From Bacillota bacterium (GTDB lineage Bacteria > Bacillota_E > Symbiobacteriia > Symbiobacteriales > Symbiobacteriaceae): 62,357 nucleotides of DNA. The position numbers and the translations under genes were made by a program. The notes beneath the pieces are model-generated. The model ran no database searches. It worked only from the letters and a program-made list of their open reading frames with translations, and was not told the origin of the DNA. The stretch lies in assembly GCA_003242675.1 (NCBI GenBank), contig QGVE01000004.1, forward strand, positions 1 through 62,357. The letters run 5' to 3'. Positions 43,229 through 52,003 of this stretch are shown piece after piece. Within the stretch, counting starts at the first letter, position 1; every line of letters begins with the position of its first letter.

Positions 43229-43975
43229 ATGGTCGAGTTCGGAGAGCTGCCGCCCATGCCCGTGGAGCGGCCGGCCACGCTCTACATCAATGATCAGGAG
43301 ATCGTGACCTTGCAGACGACGCCCAGCCACCTCGATGACTGGGCGCTCGGCTTTCTTTTTGGCGAGGGGATCATCCGCGACCTGGGGGAGGTCGCCCGCC
43401 TCTCGGTGGACGAGGACCGGGGGATGATCTGGGTCGACGTGCCCGGCCTGACGGAGCTGCCCGACGCCTCGACCCGCAAGCGCTACCTCACCGCCGGCTG
43501 CGGCAAGGGAGTGACCTTCAGCTCCCTGAAGGACGCCCTGCTGCTGAAAAGAGTGGACCACCCGCTCACGGTGCGGGTGGCCGACCTGCTGGAGTGGGTG
43601 AAGGAGATGCAGCGCAACACGCCGCTTTACGCGGCGACCGGCGGCGTGCACGGCGCGGGGCTGAAGAACGTCCGGACCGGCGAGATGATCGTGCGGGAGG
43701 ACATCGGCCGCCACAACGCCCTGGACAAGGCCATCGGCGCCGCCCTGCGGGCGGGCTGGGACTTCACCCAGGTGGTGGCGGTGAGCACGGGACGCATCAG
43801 CTACGAGGCGGCCACCAAGCTGGGCCGGGCCCGGATCGCCGTGGGCGCCACGCTCACGGCCGCCACCGACCAGGCCGTGCGGCTGGCGACCCACCTGGGC
43901 ATCGATCTGGTGGGGTACGCCCGCAGCCCGAAGCACATGGTGGTCTACACCCGCTGCGGCCGGCTGCTGCTGTAG
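43229..43975 (+). CDS. fdhD: Formate dehydrogenase sulfurtransferase/accessory protein FdhD
   Basis: This 248-residue protein transfers sulfur from a cysteine desulfurase to the Mo/W-bis-MGD cofactor, which is needed for active formate dehydrogenase. Family features: PATLYINDQEIVTLQTTP, WALGFLFGEGIIR and the Cys loop TAGCGKGVTF. Here one Cys is present, as in several non-enteric FdhD. ATGGVHGAGL, VREDIGRHNALDKAIG, and VSTGRISYEAATKL follow. The ATG follows CGGAGGAGGGGG. It ends the formate dehydrogenase operon and converges on the DUF881 gene. Confidence 0.93.
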   Translation: MVEFGELPPMPVERPATLYINDQEIVTLQTTPSHLDDWALGFLFGEGIIRDLGEVARLSVDEDRGMIWVDVPGLTELPDASTRKRYLTAGCGKGVTFSSLKDALLLKRVDHPLTVRVADLLEWVKEMQRNTPLYAATGGVHGAGLKNVRTGEMIVREDIGRHNALDKAIGAALRAGWDFTQVVAVSTGRISYEAATKLGRARIAVGATLTAATDQAVRLATHLGIDLVGYARSPKHMVVYTRCGRLLL

Positions 43976-43983
43976 CGGGGCCA

Positions 43984-44673
43984 TCAGGACCCCGCGGCAT
44001 CCGCCGGCTTGGCGTACCGGAACGAGGGCGGGGTCTTCAGGGGCGGGAGCGTCAGGCTCTCGCTCTTGACCACGGTGACCTTGATGCCCCACCGGGCGAG
44101 CAGGTCGATCACGCCGCCCCGCAGCTTCAGCGAGGCGTCCAGCACGGCGGGGTCGCCGATCGCGTGGATCTCCACGGGCGGGGCGATCATCGTCTCCCCG
44201 ACCAGGATGCGCTCGCCGACGTTGCGGATGCCGCTCACGGAGGTCAGCCGCACGCCGCCCACGGCGATCGCCTCGGCGCCGGCGGTGTACAGCTCATTGA
44301 CCACCCGCCAGATGTCCTCGTCCGCGACGCGGTTCTTGGCGGTGACCGCCTCCGGCGTCTCGCTGAGCGTGACGACGACGCCGGGCCCCGTCACCGCCGT
44401 CGTCCCGGCCAGCAGCCGGAGCCGCTCCAGCTCCGCCTCCTGGGCGGGCGAGCTCAGGGAATGGCGCAGCGCGGAGACCTCCCGCTCCAGCTCCCGGATG
44501 CGCTCCTCCGCGGCCGAGAGCTGCGCCTCCCGGTCGGTGAGAGCGGCGACCAGCTCGTCCATGCGGAGCCGGGTGGGATCGAGCTTCTGTTCGCTGGTGA
44601 TGCGGAACTGCGTCGTAAGCATGAGTCCGAGGAAGAGCATCACCACCGCGAGTCCCCAATAGGTCCTCTTCAC
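43984..44673 (-). CDS. DUF881 family protein
   Basis: This protein of about 229 residues has one N-terminal membrane helix (TYWGLAVVMLFLGLML), then a coiled coil (about 35-85, with heptads such as EERIRELEREVSAL). The DUF881 domain then reads GTTAVTGPGVVVTLSE, VNELYTAGAEAIAVGGVRLT and IGDPAVLDASLKLRGGVIDLL. Paralogues lie near the division genes of Firmicutes and Actinobacteria; their function is unknown. The GTG at 44673 has GGAAGTGG upstream and starts just before the helix. It converges on fdhD and is divergent from the MFS gene. Confidence 0.82.
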   Translation of the reverse strand: MKRTYWGLAVVMLFLGLMLTTQFRITSEQKLDPTRLRMDELVAALTDREAQLSAAEERIRELEREVSALRHSLSSPAQEAELERLRLLAGTTAVTGPGVVVTLSETPEAVTAKNRVADEDIWRVVNELYTAGAEAIAVGGVRLTSVSGIRNVGERILVGETMIAPPVEIHAIGDPAVLDASLKLRGGVIDLLARWGIKVTVVKSESLTLPPLKTPPSFRYAKPADAAGS

Positions 44674-44842
44674 CGGTTCACCACTTCCATCAATTGCTGG
44701 GCTGTGGGATTCCTCTCCGCTCTGTTCGACCCCCGGCAACAGACTCCTCCAGCGGCCCCGGGGGAGGATCCGTGGGGGCCAGGGGCGAAGTCAAGGTATC
44801 TATGCTCTATCATACCAGCCGCGCGAGGAGGATCTGAAGCCC

Positions 44843-46024
44843 TTGAACACGACCCTCTCGGCGGGCCGGCCGATGCTGGCCCTCCTGCTGGTGCTCAGCC
44901 TGACCCACGGCGTCATCGACCTGACCTCCGGCGCGCTCATCGCCCTCCTGCCGGCCATGCGGGAGGCATATTCGCTCTCCTACGCCCTGGTCGGCCTCAT
45001 CCCGCTGTTCGCGAATCTGACCTCGACGTTCACCCAGCCGATCTTCGGCATCATCAGCGACCGTTCCGAGATGCGCTGGCTCCTGCCCCTCAGCCTGGCC
45101 CTGGCGGGGTTGGGCCTGGCCGCGGTGGGGTACGTCCGCAGCTACTGGCTGGTCCTGGCGGCGGCGATGGTCACCGCCCTGGGCAGCGCGGCGTTCCACC
45201 CCGAGGGCGCGCACGCGGCCCACAACCTGGCCGGCCACCGCCGTGCGCTGGGCATGGCGATCTACAGCGTGGGCGGCAACCTGGGCTACGCCCTGGGGCC
45301 CGGCTTCGCCGCCGCCCTGGTCGCGGCCTTCGGCCTGCGGGGGACGGGGTTCGCCGCGCTGCTGCCGCTCCTGCTCGCCGCCTTCCTGCTGCGCCTCCTG
45401 CCCCGCTGGCGCGCCCACGAGCGGGAGGCGGTGGCCCGCCAGCGCGAGCAGTCGGAGGCGGGCGAGACCAACTGGCGGGGCACGGTGCTGATCACGCTGG
45501 TGGTGATCCTTCGCTCGATCATCCACCTGGGCATGACGACCTACGTGCCGTTCTTCTGGATCGACGTGCTGGGCAATGACCCGGCCACTGCCGGCCTGGT
45601 GCAGATGACCTACCTGCTCGCCGGGGTGCTGGGGACGCTGCTGGGCGCGCCGTTGGCGGACCGCTTCGGCACCAAGCCGGTGCTCGTCGCCTCCTTCGCC
45701 CTGCTCCTGCCGGTGCAGGCCGTGCTTTCCACCCTGCGGGGATGGCCCCTGCTCATCGGCCTCTTTGCCGCCGGGTTCCTGGTGGTGTCGACGTTCACGA
45801 CGACCCTGGTGATGACGCAGGAGTACATGCCCCGCAGCCTGGGGCTGGCCTCGGGGCTCAACCTCGGCCTGGCCTTCGGCATGGGCGGCGTGGGCACGTC
45901 GGTGCTCGGCGTGATCGCCGACCATTACGGCGTGCTGGCGGCCATGCGGGTCATCGCCGCGCTGGTCGCACCCGCGCTTCTGCTCACGCTGGTCCTGCCG
46001 CCGGTGCGACTCAAGCGGACCTGA
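44843..46024 (+). CDS. MFS transporter, fosmidomycin-resistance (Fsr) type
   Basis: This 393-residue protein has 12 predicted helices. Early family segments LTHGVIDLTSGALIALLPAM, GIISDRSEMRW and GSAAFHPEGAHAAH are those of the Fsr/YfnC-like exporters, with the FHPEGA motif. LNLGLAFGMGGVG lies in the last quarter. Start is the TTG at 44843, eleven bases after GAGGAGG. It is followed by the tRNA-Sec gene. Export of a drug or metabolite is likely; the substrate is unknown. Confidence 0.82.
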   Translation: MNTTLSAGRPMLALLLVLSLTHGVIDLTSGALIALLPAMREAYSLSYALVGLIPLFANLTSTFTQPIFGIISDRSEMRWLLPLSLALAGLGLAAVGYVRSYWLVLAAAMVTALGSAAFHPEGAHAAHNLAGHRRALGMAIYSVGGNLGYALGPGFAAALVAAFGLRGTGFAALLPLLLAAFLLRLLPRWRAHEREAVARQREQSEAGETNWRGTVLITLVVILRSIIHLGMTTYVPFFWIDVLGNDPATAGLVQMTYLLAGVLGTLLGAPLADRFGTKPVLVASFALLLPVQAVLSTLRGWPLLIGLFAAGFLVVSTFTTTLVMTQEYMPRSLGLASGLNLGLAFGMGGVGTSVLGVIADHYGVLAAMRVIAALVAPALLLTLVLPPVRLKRT

Positions 46025-46032
46025 TGCTCCCA

Positions 46033-46061
46033 TTGCGATGACGGTTCAGCTGTGCTATAGT
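46033..46061 (+). promoter_or_regulatory. Promoter of the tRNA-Sec gene
   Basis: TTGCGA (46033-46038), a 17-bp spacer and TATAGT (46056-46061) lie 14 bp before the tRNA 5' end. Confidence 0.75.
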
Positions 46062-46074
46062 CATGGGTGCAGTC

Positions 46075-46173
46075 GGGAGTAGATCGGGTCCTGGTGGCCC
46101 GCGCGGTCTTCAAAACCGTCTGGGCCGCAGTGATCCTGCGGCCGGTGGGTTCGATTCCCACATGCTCCCGCCA
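46075..46173 (+). tRNA. selC: tRNA-Sec (anticodon UCA), CCA encoded
   Basis: The 99-nt gene has the selenocysteine tRNA architecture. It has a long acceptor stem (GGGAGTA paired with TGCTCCC, discriminator G), an extended D stem (GGGTC/GGCCC) and an anticodon stem CGGT/ACCG with loop CTTCAAA, giving anticodon TCA at 46110-46112. The long variable arm is GGCCGCAG-tgat-CTGCGGCC and the T arm is GTGGG-TTCGATT-CCCAC. The 3' CCA is encoded. It reads the UGA codons in fdnG and selD of this window. A sigma-A promoter precedes it and a terminator follows. Confidence 0.96.
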
Positions 46174-46184
46174 GCGCCTGAGAG

Positions 46185-46221
46185 GGAGCCGCTCCGGTCG
46201 GATGACCGGGCGGCTCCTTTT
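46185..46221 (+). terminator. Terminator after tRNA-Sec
   Basis: GGAGCCG...CGGCTCC stem followed by TTTT, 11 nt after the CCA. Confidence 0.8.
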
Positions 46222-46426
46222 CGTGCCCGCGGCAGGCGAGGAGGACGCGGCCGCCCGGCAAGATCAGTCGCTTCCGCGGCCGCTGGCGCGCCGCGGGTAC
46301 GCAAAGGACGGCCCCCGGGCGCTGCAGGGCAGACCCGGGGGCGAGAAGGCGCTTCTGAGCGTTGTCGCCTTCGAACTTACCGGCGCTTGGCCGGTTCCCG
46401 TGCGGGATCCGGCGGCGCGACTGCCG

Positions 46427-49363
46427 CTACGGCAACAGCTCCCGCAGCCGCTCCCAGTCGCCGGGCCGCACCGCATGGTGCGGCAGCCCGGCCCGGGCGC
46501 AGACCTCCGCCGCCGGGCCGGGCTGGCCCGCGTCCAGCTCGACGACCGCCAGCGGCCGGAACGTGCGGGCCTCGAGCACGGTGACGAGGGGGTAGGTGTC
46601 CGCCGCCTTCTCCCGCAGCTCGCCGGGGAGCGCGGCGAGCCGTTCGGGGCCCAGGACCCATACGAGCGGCAGGCGCGGCGCCAGGAGCACCTCCCGCTGC
46701 CGGAGCAGGGCGGCCAGCCGGTTGTAGAGCTCCCGCTCGTCGCCCTGCAGCCCTTCGGCGATGGCGTCCGCCGCCGTCAGGCAGGCCGCGTGCAGCTGAC
46801 CTTCGGAAGGGAGGAGCCCCAGCGCCCCGGGCTGGAGGCCGGCGGCCTGCGCCGCCTCCTCCGGCCGGGCAGCGCCGGTCAGGTCCACCAGGGCCGGGAT
46901 CTGCGCAAGGGTCGCCCGGCGGCCCACCAGCACAGCCTGCTGCGCCGCACAGTTCACGGCGCGCAGTACGGCCCGGCTCCGCTCGCCCAGCCACTGCAGG
47001 CTCTCGGGCGTGGCGCCGGCGCCCAGCACCAGCGAGATGACCACCGCCTGGTGCCGGCCCATGGGCTCGTCGGCCGCGTAAACCGGGATCCGGCGCAGGG
47101 CTGCGGCCCGCCCCGGGTCCCGCTCCGCGTCGGCGAGCCGCCCGAGCAGCTGGCGGAGCAGCCGCGCCTGCCCGCTGAAGGGGCTGTAGAGGGCGACGTC
47201 CGCAACGCCGGCGCCCAAGAAGCGGGTCACCTGCAGCAGTGCGGCGCGCGCTTCCAGGGGGTTCTGCGCCTGGCTGATCGCGGCCGGTGCGGGGAAGACC
47301 GTCTGCCCGTCGTCCACGTTGAGGAACTGTACGGCTTCCCGGGCGCAATAGGTTCGGCGGAGCCGCTGGGCCTGGGGTCCGGCCACCGCCAGGGCGCGGT
47401 GCAAGGCGGAGACCTCAGTGTAGGCAAACGGCGCCAGGTTGTGCTCCTCCACCTGATCGAGCAGGCGCGCGTCCTCGTCCGGCCCCAGGATGGAGGGCGG
47501 CATGACGCCTTCCTCGTCGCCCAGCAGCACCACACGCTTCGCCCGGTAGAGCACAGGCAGGAAGGACGGGATCTGCACCCGTTCGGCGTCGTCGACCACC
47601 AGCAGGTCGAAGAGCTCCGGCTCGTTGGGCACGATGCCGGCGACGGCCAGGGTGGGGCTGACCACCACCGGGAAGGCGGCCAGCAGGTCGGCGAACCGCT
47701 GCCGGGTGAGGACCGAAGTGCGGGGGCCGCCCTTCTCCAGGGACTCGATCTCGCCGGTGACCGAGGCGATGATCTTGTCCAGGTTCGGCCGGATCTCGGC
47801 GACCTTGCGGAGCCAGGCGGCGCGGAGCCGCCGGCGGTCCACCTCGGCCTTCTTCCGGGCGGCCTCCCGGGCCCGGGCGGCGGCCTGCTCCCGGCCGTCC
47901 GCGGCGGCGCCGGCTGCCAGCAGCCGGCGGGCGCGCGCCAGGAGGACCGGGTAGGCCTGCACCAGGAGCCCCAGGCCCTCGATCTGCGTCTGCAAGTCGC
48001 CCTCGGGATGGCAGAAGTCCGGGACCCCCGCCTGCCGCAGGGCGCTCTTGATCTGGCCCGCCCGCCGCATCTGGCTCAGCCGGGCGGCGAAGCCGCCCTC
48101 TTTCTGCCACGCCAGCGCGCGGAGGTGCAGCTGCCGCAGTGCCGCGAGCTGCTCCGGCCGGAACTGCTCCGCGTTGGCCGGGCTCACGCGCGCCGCCAGC
48201 GCCTCGATCCAGCCCCGCCTGGGGTGGTGTGGGAGGCCGGCTTCCACCTGCCGGGAGACAGGCTCCATCGCCTCGCCCAGCTCCGCCAGGGAGGCGGCCC
48301 GGGCATGTTCGGCCTGCAGCCGGTCCAGCTCCTCCGCCAGCGCCCGGCTCTCCGCCGTAAGCGCCGCCAAATCGGGCGGGGCCTCCTCGCCCCGGGCCTT
48401 CAGCGACTCCAGCACCTCCAGGGTCTGGCGCAGGGACTCGAGCCACGCTTCCCGGCTGCCGATGTGGAGCACCCCCGGGAAGGCCTCGCGGAACTCCCCG
48501 GGCAGCCGGCCGTCCGGGGTCACGTAGAGGACCCGCTGCCCGTGGGCGGCCGCGCAGGCGATCAGGCTGGCCGCGACCGCGCTCTTGCCGGAGCCCGCGG
48601 GGCCGGCGACGGCCAGGAAGGGTGCCTGCCACCGCTTCAGCACCCGCACCTGGTCGGCGTCGGCGGGCAGGATGGAGAGGTAGTCGTCGGACTCCCGCGC
48701 CGCGGGCAGCCCCTGCTCACCGGTGAACATGCGGATGCCGTCGGGCAGCCGGTCCCGGCGCAGCTGCTCCATGAGCTGGAGCTCCCGGACCGGGCCCCGG
48801 GGGGAGCCGATCCACTCGGATCCGAAGAGCACCGCGTCGTACTGCACGTCCACGCCGGCCAGGTACTGGCTCAGGAGCTCGGCCGGCTCCGGGCCGCGGG
48901 TCGAAAGCCACGCCCGCATGAGCTCGGCGATCTCGCCGTCGGTCAGGCCCGCGACCTGGCGGAGAAAGCGCCGGTTGAACAGGAGTTCGCTGACGCCCCG
49001 GGTCAGCACCACCGTCTGCGGTGCGGTGCCGGGCTCCAGGGTGACCGCGGTGCAGCAGATGGGCACGAGCCGGTCGCCGTCGCGGGCGAGGGGATACCCG
49101 TAGTAGAAGGTCCCGCCGATCCCCCGCCCCCGCCGGTTCAGGTAGGCGAGGATCGGCTGGGTGTGCGCCGGCTCGCTGATGATCGTCGTCGTCGCCTTGT
49201 GGGTGATCAGGTGCTCCTGCAGCCCGGGCAGGATCACCCGGGCATTGGGGTCGGCAGGAACCAGGATGCCCAGCTCCACTTCCCGCTCGAGGCACTTGCG
49301 GTAGTACTTGACCAGGCTGGTCCATAGCGGCGTGGTCTGCCGCGGCGGTCTGAGGGTGGACAT
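46427..49363 (-). CDS. Superfamily 1 (Upf1/Dna2-like) helicase-type ATPase with altered motifs
   Basis: This 978-residue protein lies between tRNA-Sec and selA on the opposite strand. Residues 1-245 show no family I recognise (C-rich only at ICCTAV). The ATPase core starts at about 255: motif I AGPAGSGKSAVAASL, a long helical insertion (about 330-560), motif II LLVVDDAERV, and motif III-like VVLLGDEEGVMPPS. Motif IV-like VALYSPFSGQARLLRQLL follows, and motif VI-like RAVNCAAQQAVLVGRRATL, where the usual TRAK arginine is missing. Upf1/Dna2-type proteins unwind DNA or RNA; the loss at motif VI makes unwinding doubtful here. Start is the ATG at 49363 behind GGAGGT. Location suggests, but does not prove, a link to selenoprotein synthesis. 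Confidence 0.75.
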   Translation of the reverse strand: MSTLRPPRQTTPLWTSLVKYYRKCLEREVELGILVPADPNARVILPGLQEHLITHKATTTIISEPAHTQPILAYLNRRGRGIGGTFYYGYPLARDGDRLVPICCTAVTLEPGTAPQTVVLTRGVSELLFNRRFLRQVAGLTDGEIAELMRAWLSTRGPEPAELLSQYLAGVDVQYDAVLFGSEWIGSPRGPVRELQLMEQLRRDRLPDGIRMFTGEQGLPAARESDDYLSILPADADQVRVLKRWQAPFLAVAGPAGSGKSAVAASLIACAAAHGQRVLYVTPDGRLPGEFREAFPGVLHIGSREAWLESLRQTLEVLESLKARGEEAPPDLAALTAESRALAEELDRLQAEHARAASLAELGEAMEPVSRQVEAGLPHHPRRGWIEALAARVSPANAEQFRPEQLAALRQLHLRALAWQKEGGFAARLSQMRRAGQIKSALRQAGVPDFCHPEGDLQTQIEGLGLLVQAYPVLLARARRLLAAGAAADGREQAAARAREAARKKAEVDRRRLRAAWLRKVAEIRPNLDKIIASVTGEIESLEKGGPRTSVLTRQRFADLLAAFPVVVSPTLAVAGIVPNEPELFDLLVVDDAERVQIPSFLPVLYRAKRVVLLGDEEGVMPPSILGPDEDARLLDQVEEHNLAPFAYTEVSALHRALAVAGPQAQRLRRTYCAREAVQFLNVDDGQTVFPAPAAISQAQNPLEARAALLQVTRFLGAGVADVALYSPFSGQARLLRQLLGRLADAERDPGRAAALRRIPVYAADEPMGRHQAVVISLVLGAGATPESLQWLGERSRAVLRAVNCAAQQAVLVGRRATLAQIPALVDLTGAARPEEAAQAAGLQPGALGLLPSEGQLHAACLTAADAIAEGLQGDERELYNRLAALLRQREVLLAPRLPLVWVLGPERLAALPGELREKAADTYPLVTVLEARTFRPLAVVELDAGQPGPAAEVCARAGLPHHAVRPGDWERLRELLP

Positions 49364-49438
49364 GGAACCTACCTCCCCTGAAACATCTCACACTGGATAT
49401 TCCTGCTCACGATGCGTTCTTCCTCTTTCCCGCCGGGC

Positions 49439-49468
49439 TTGGCCCCCGGGGATGCGGAAGCGTATAAT
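49439..49468 (+). promoter_or_regulatory. Promoter of selA-selD-bshC
   Basis: TTGGCC (49439-49444), an 18-bp spacer and a perfect TATAAT (49463-49468), 46 bp before the selA ATG. Confidence 0.75.
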
Positions 49469-49514
49469 GGGGGCGAACTCTTGTCCAGATGCCGCGTGAT
49501 CGGAGGAACGGAAC

Positions 49515-50915
49515 ATGAAGCCATGGCAGCAAGCGGCGCTGCGCCGCATCCCGCCGGTGAACGAGATCCTGGACACCCCGACCGGACAGCGGCTGCTGGC
49601 CGAGCGCGCCCGCGCGCTCGTGGTGGCCGCGGTCGGCGAGGCGCTGGAGGCCCTGCGCCAGCGGATCACGGCCGCGTCCAGCGAGGAGGAGCTGGCGGCC
49701 CTGGACTGCACTCCGGAGGGGCTGGCGGCCGAGGCCGCGGCGCGCCTCACGCGGCGGCTCGGGCCCCGGCTGCGCCGGGTGATCAACGCGACGGGCGTGG
49801 TCATCCACACCAACATGGGACGGGCGCCCCTCGCGGAGGAGGCGGTGGCGGCCATCGTTGACATTGCCGGCCGCTACAACAATCTCGAGCTCGACCTCTC
49901 CACCGGCGAGCGGGGCTCCCGCTACGCACACGTGGAGGGGCTGCTCGCGGAGCTGACCGGCGCGGAGGCGGCCATGGTGGTGAACAACAACGCCGCGGCG
50001 GTGCTGCTCATGCTCTCCGCCCTGGCCGCGGGGAAGGAGGTCATCGTCTCCCGCGGGGAGCTGGTGGAGATCGGCGGCTCCTTCCGGGTGCCCGACGTCA
50101 TGAAGCAGGGAGGCGCCCGGCTGGTGGAGGTCGGCACCACCAACAAGACGCACCCCCGGGACTACGAGGAGGCCATCGGCCCCGAGACCGGGGCCCTGCT
50201 GAAGGTCCACCGCTCCAACTTCCGGCTGGAGGGGTTCACGGCGGAGGTCTCGGTGGCCGAGCTCGCGGCGATCGCCCACCGGCACGGGCTCCCCTGCCTG
50301 GTGGACTGGGGCTCGGGGGTCATGGTGGATCTGGCCCGCTTCGGTCTGCCCCACGAGGCGACGATGCCCGAGCTCATCGCCGCCGGCGCGGACCTGGTCA
50401 CGTTCTCCGGCGACAAGCTCCTGGGCGCGCCGCAGGGCGGCTTCATCGTCGGCCGGCGGGACCTGGTGGAGCGGTGCCGGCGCCACCCGCTTGCCCGCGC
50501 CGTGCGGGTGGACAAGCTCACCCTCGCGGGCATCGAGGCGACCCTCAAGCTCTACCTGGAGCCGGAGCGGGCCGTGGAGCGGATCCCGGTCCTGCGCATG
50601 CTGACGGCGTCCCGCGAGCAGATCGCCCCGCGGGCGGAGGCGCTGGCGGCCAGGCTCAGGGCAGCCGGGATCGAGTGCGAGGTGATCGACGGCGTCTCGC
50701 GGGCCGGGGGCGGCGCCCTGCCGGGGGTGGACCTGCCCACGCGCCTCGTGGCGGTGGCGCACCCCGCGCCGCAGGAGGTGGAGGCGCGCCTGCGCGCCTT
50801 CGACCCGCCGGTGATGGTGCGCATCCAGGCGGGGCATCTGCTCCTTGACCCGCGCACGCTCTGGGACGATGAGCTGGACGTGGTGGTATCTGCCCTGCGG
50901 TCCGCCATCGTCTAA
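49515..50915 (+). CDS. selA: L-seryl-tRNA(Sec) selenium transferase
   Basis: This 466-residue PLP enzyme converts seryl-tRNA(Sec) to selenocysteyl-tRNA(Sec) using selenophosphate. The N-terminal SelA_N domain opens RRIPPVNEILDTP. The substrate segments INATGVVIHTNMGRAPL and TGERGSRYAHVEGLL follow. The PLP lysine lies in TFSGDKLLGAPQGGFIVG (about residue 300), and LDPRTLWDDELD near the end is typical. Start is the ATG at 49515 behind GGAGGA. It is first in the selA-selD-bshC operon, close to tRNA-Sec and the Sec-containing formate dehydrogenase. Confidence 0.96.
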   Translation: MKPWQQAALRRIPPVNEILDTPTGQRLLAERARALVVAAVGEALEALRQRITAASSEEELAALDCTPEGLAAEAAARLTRRLGPRLRRVINATGVVIHTNMGRAPLAEEAVAAIVDIAGRYNNLELDLSTGERGSRYAHVEGLLAELTGAEAAMVVNNNAAAVLLMLSALAAGKEVIVSRGELVEIGGSFRVPDVMKQGGARLVEVGTTNKTHPRDYEEAIGPETGALLKVHRSNFRLEGFTAEVSVAELAAIAHRHGLPCLVDWGSGVMVDLARFGLPHEATMPELIAAGADLVTFSGDKLLGAPQGGFIVGRRDLVERCRRHPLARAVRVDKLTLAGIEATLKLYLEPERAVERIPVLRMLTASREQIAPRAEALAARLRAAGIECEVIDGVSRAGGGALPGVDLPTRLVAVAHPAPQEVEARLRAFDPPVMVRIQAGHLLLDPRTLWDDELDVVVSALRSAIV

Positions 50916-50935
50916 CTGCTGGGGAGGTGAACCCG

Positions 50936-52003
50936 GTGCGGCTGAACGGTCCCGAAGACGCAGTCCGGCTGACCCAGTACACCGCGAAATCCGGCTGAGG
51001 GTGCAAGATAGGTCCGGCGGACCTATCCGAGGTGCTCCGGCATCTGCCCCCGTCCATTCCCAACGCCGATGTCATCGTCGGCCTCGACACGCCGGATGAC
51101 GCCGGGGTCTACCGCATCGCCGACGACCTGGCCCTGGTGCAGACGGCGGACTTCTTCACGCCCATCGTCGACGACCCGTACTGGTTCGGCGCCATCGCCG
51201 CGGCCAACAGCCTGTCGGACATCTACGCGATGGGCGGCCGGCCGATCACGGCGCTGAACCTCGTCAGCTTCCCGGTGAGCAAGCTGGACAAGCGCATCCT
51301 CGCCGAGATCCTGCGCGGCGGCGCAGACAAGGTGGCCGAGGCGGGCGCGGTGCTGATCGGGGGCCATTCCATCGACGGCCCCGAGCCGACTTACGGGCTG
51401 GCGGTCACCGGGCTGGTCCACCCGGACCGGGTCGGGGCGAAGGCCGGCGTGCGGCCGGGCGACCGGCTGATCCTGACCAAGCCCATCGGGGTCGGCGTCA
51501 TCACCACGGCCATCAAGCGGGGCCTCGCCAGGCCGGCGGACATCGACGAGGTGACGCAGGTCATGGCGAAGCTGAACAACGTCGTGGACGTGCTCGCCCC
51601 CTTCGACGTGCGGGGCATGACCGACATCACCGGCTTCGGCCTGCTGGGTCACGCCTCCGAGATGGCCCGCCAGAGCGGTGTCGGCCTCCGGATTTCGGCC
51701 GGGGCCGTGCCGGTGTTGCCCTCCACCTACGACTACGCCGAGCAGGGCGCCTTCCCCGGCGGCTCCAAGGCCAATTTCCGGTTCCTGACCGGGGAGGGGC
51801 ACGTGGAGTTCGCCGACTCGGTGCCCGAACTCGTGCGGATGATCCTCTGCGACGCGGTCACCTCCGGCGGCCTCCTGATTGCGGTGGGGGCCGACCGGGC
51901 GGAGGAGCTGGCCGCGGCCCTCAAAGCACACGGGACGCTCACCGCTGCCGTCATCGGCGAGGCGGTGGCCGAGCATCCCGGGAAGATTATGGTGATCGAC
52001 TGA
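50936..52003 (+). CDS. selD: Selenide, water dikinase (selenophosphate synthetase), itself a selenoprotein
   Basis: This 355-residue enzyme makes selenophosphate from selenide and ATP. The GTG at 50936 is eight bases after GGGGAGGTG. Twenty codons later, the in-frame TGA at 50996-50998 occupies the catalytic position in YTAKSG-U-GCKIGPADL, where other SelD proteins have Cys or Sec. The frame then continues as ordinary SelD: LDTPDDAGVYRI, QTADFFTPIVDDPYWFG, NSLSDIYAMGG, GGHSIDGPEPTYGLAV and DITGFGLLGHASEMA. A start downstream of the UGA would drop the catalytic residue and the Lys next to it. The stop overlaps the bshC start. SelD thus depends on its own product. Confidence 0.95.
50999..51024 (+). 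promoter_or_regulatory. SECIS-like hairpin in the selD mRNA
   Basis: GATAGGTCC-ggc-GGACCTATC (51006-51026 region) is a perfect 9-bp stem starting nine bases after the UGA. The GGTC is in the upper stem rather than an open loop, so it differs from the fdnG SECIS in shape and spacing, but it sits where SelB would act. Confidence 0.65.

Noticed and set aside
46427..49363. SelB elongation factor hidden in the large minus-strand gene
   Set aside because: Motifs are of SF1 helicases (GPAGSGKS, VVDDAERV), not an EF-Tu-like GTPase. No SelB was found in the window.
51032..52003. SelD starting at an internal codon after the UGA
   Set aside because: That start would remove the catalytic Sec and adjacent Lys, while an excellent ribosome site precedes the GTG at 50936.
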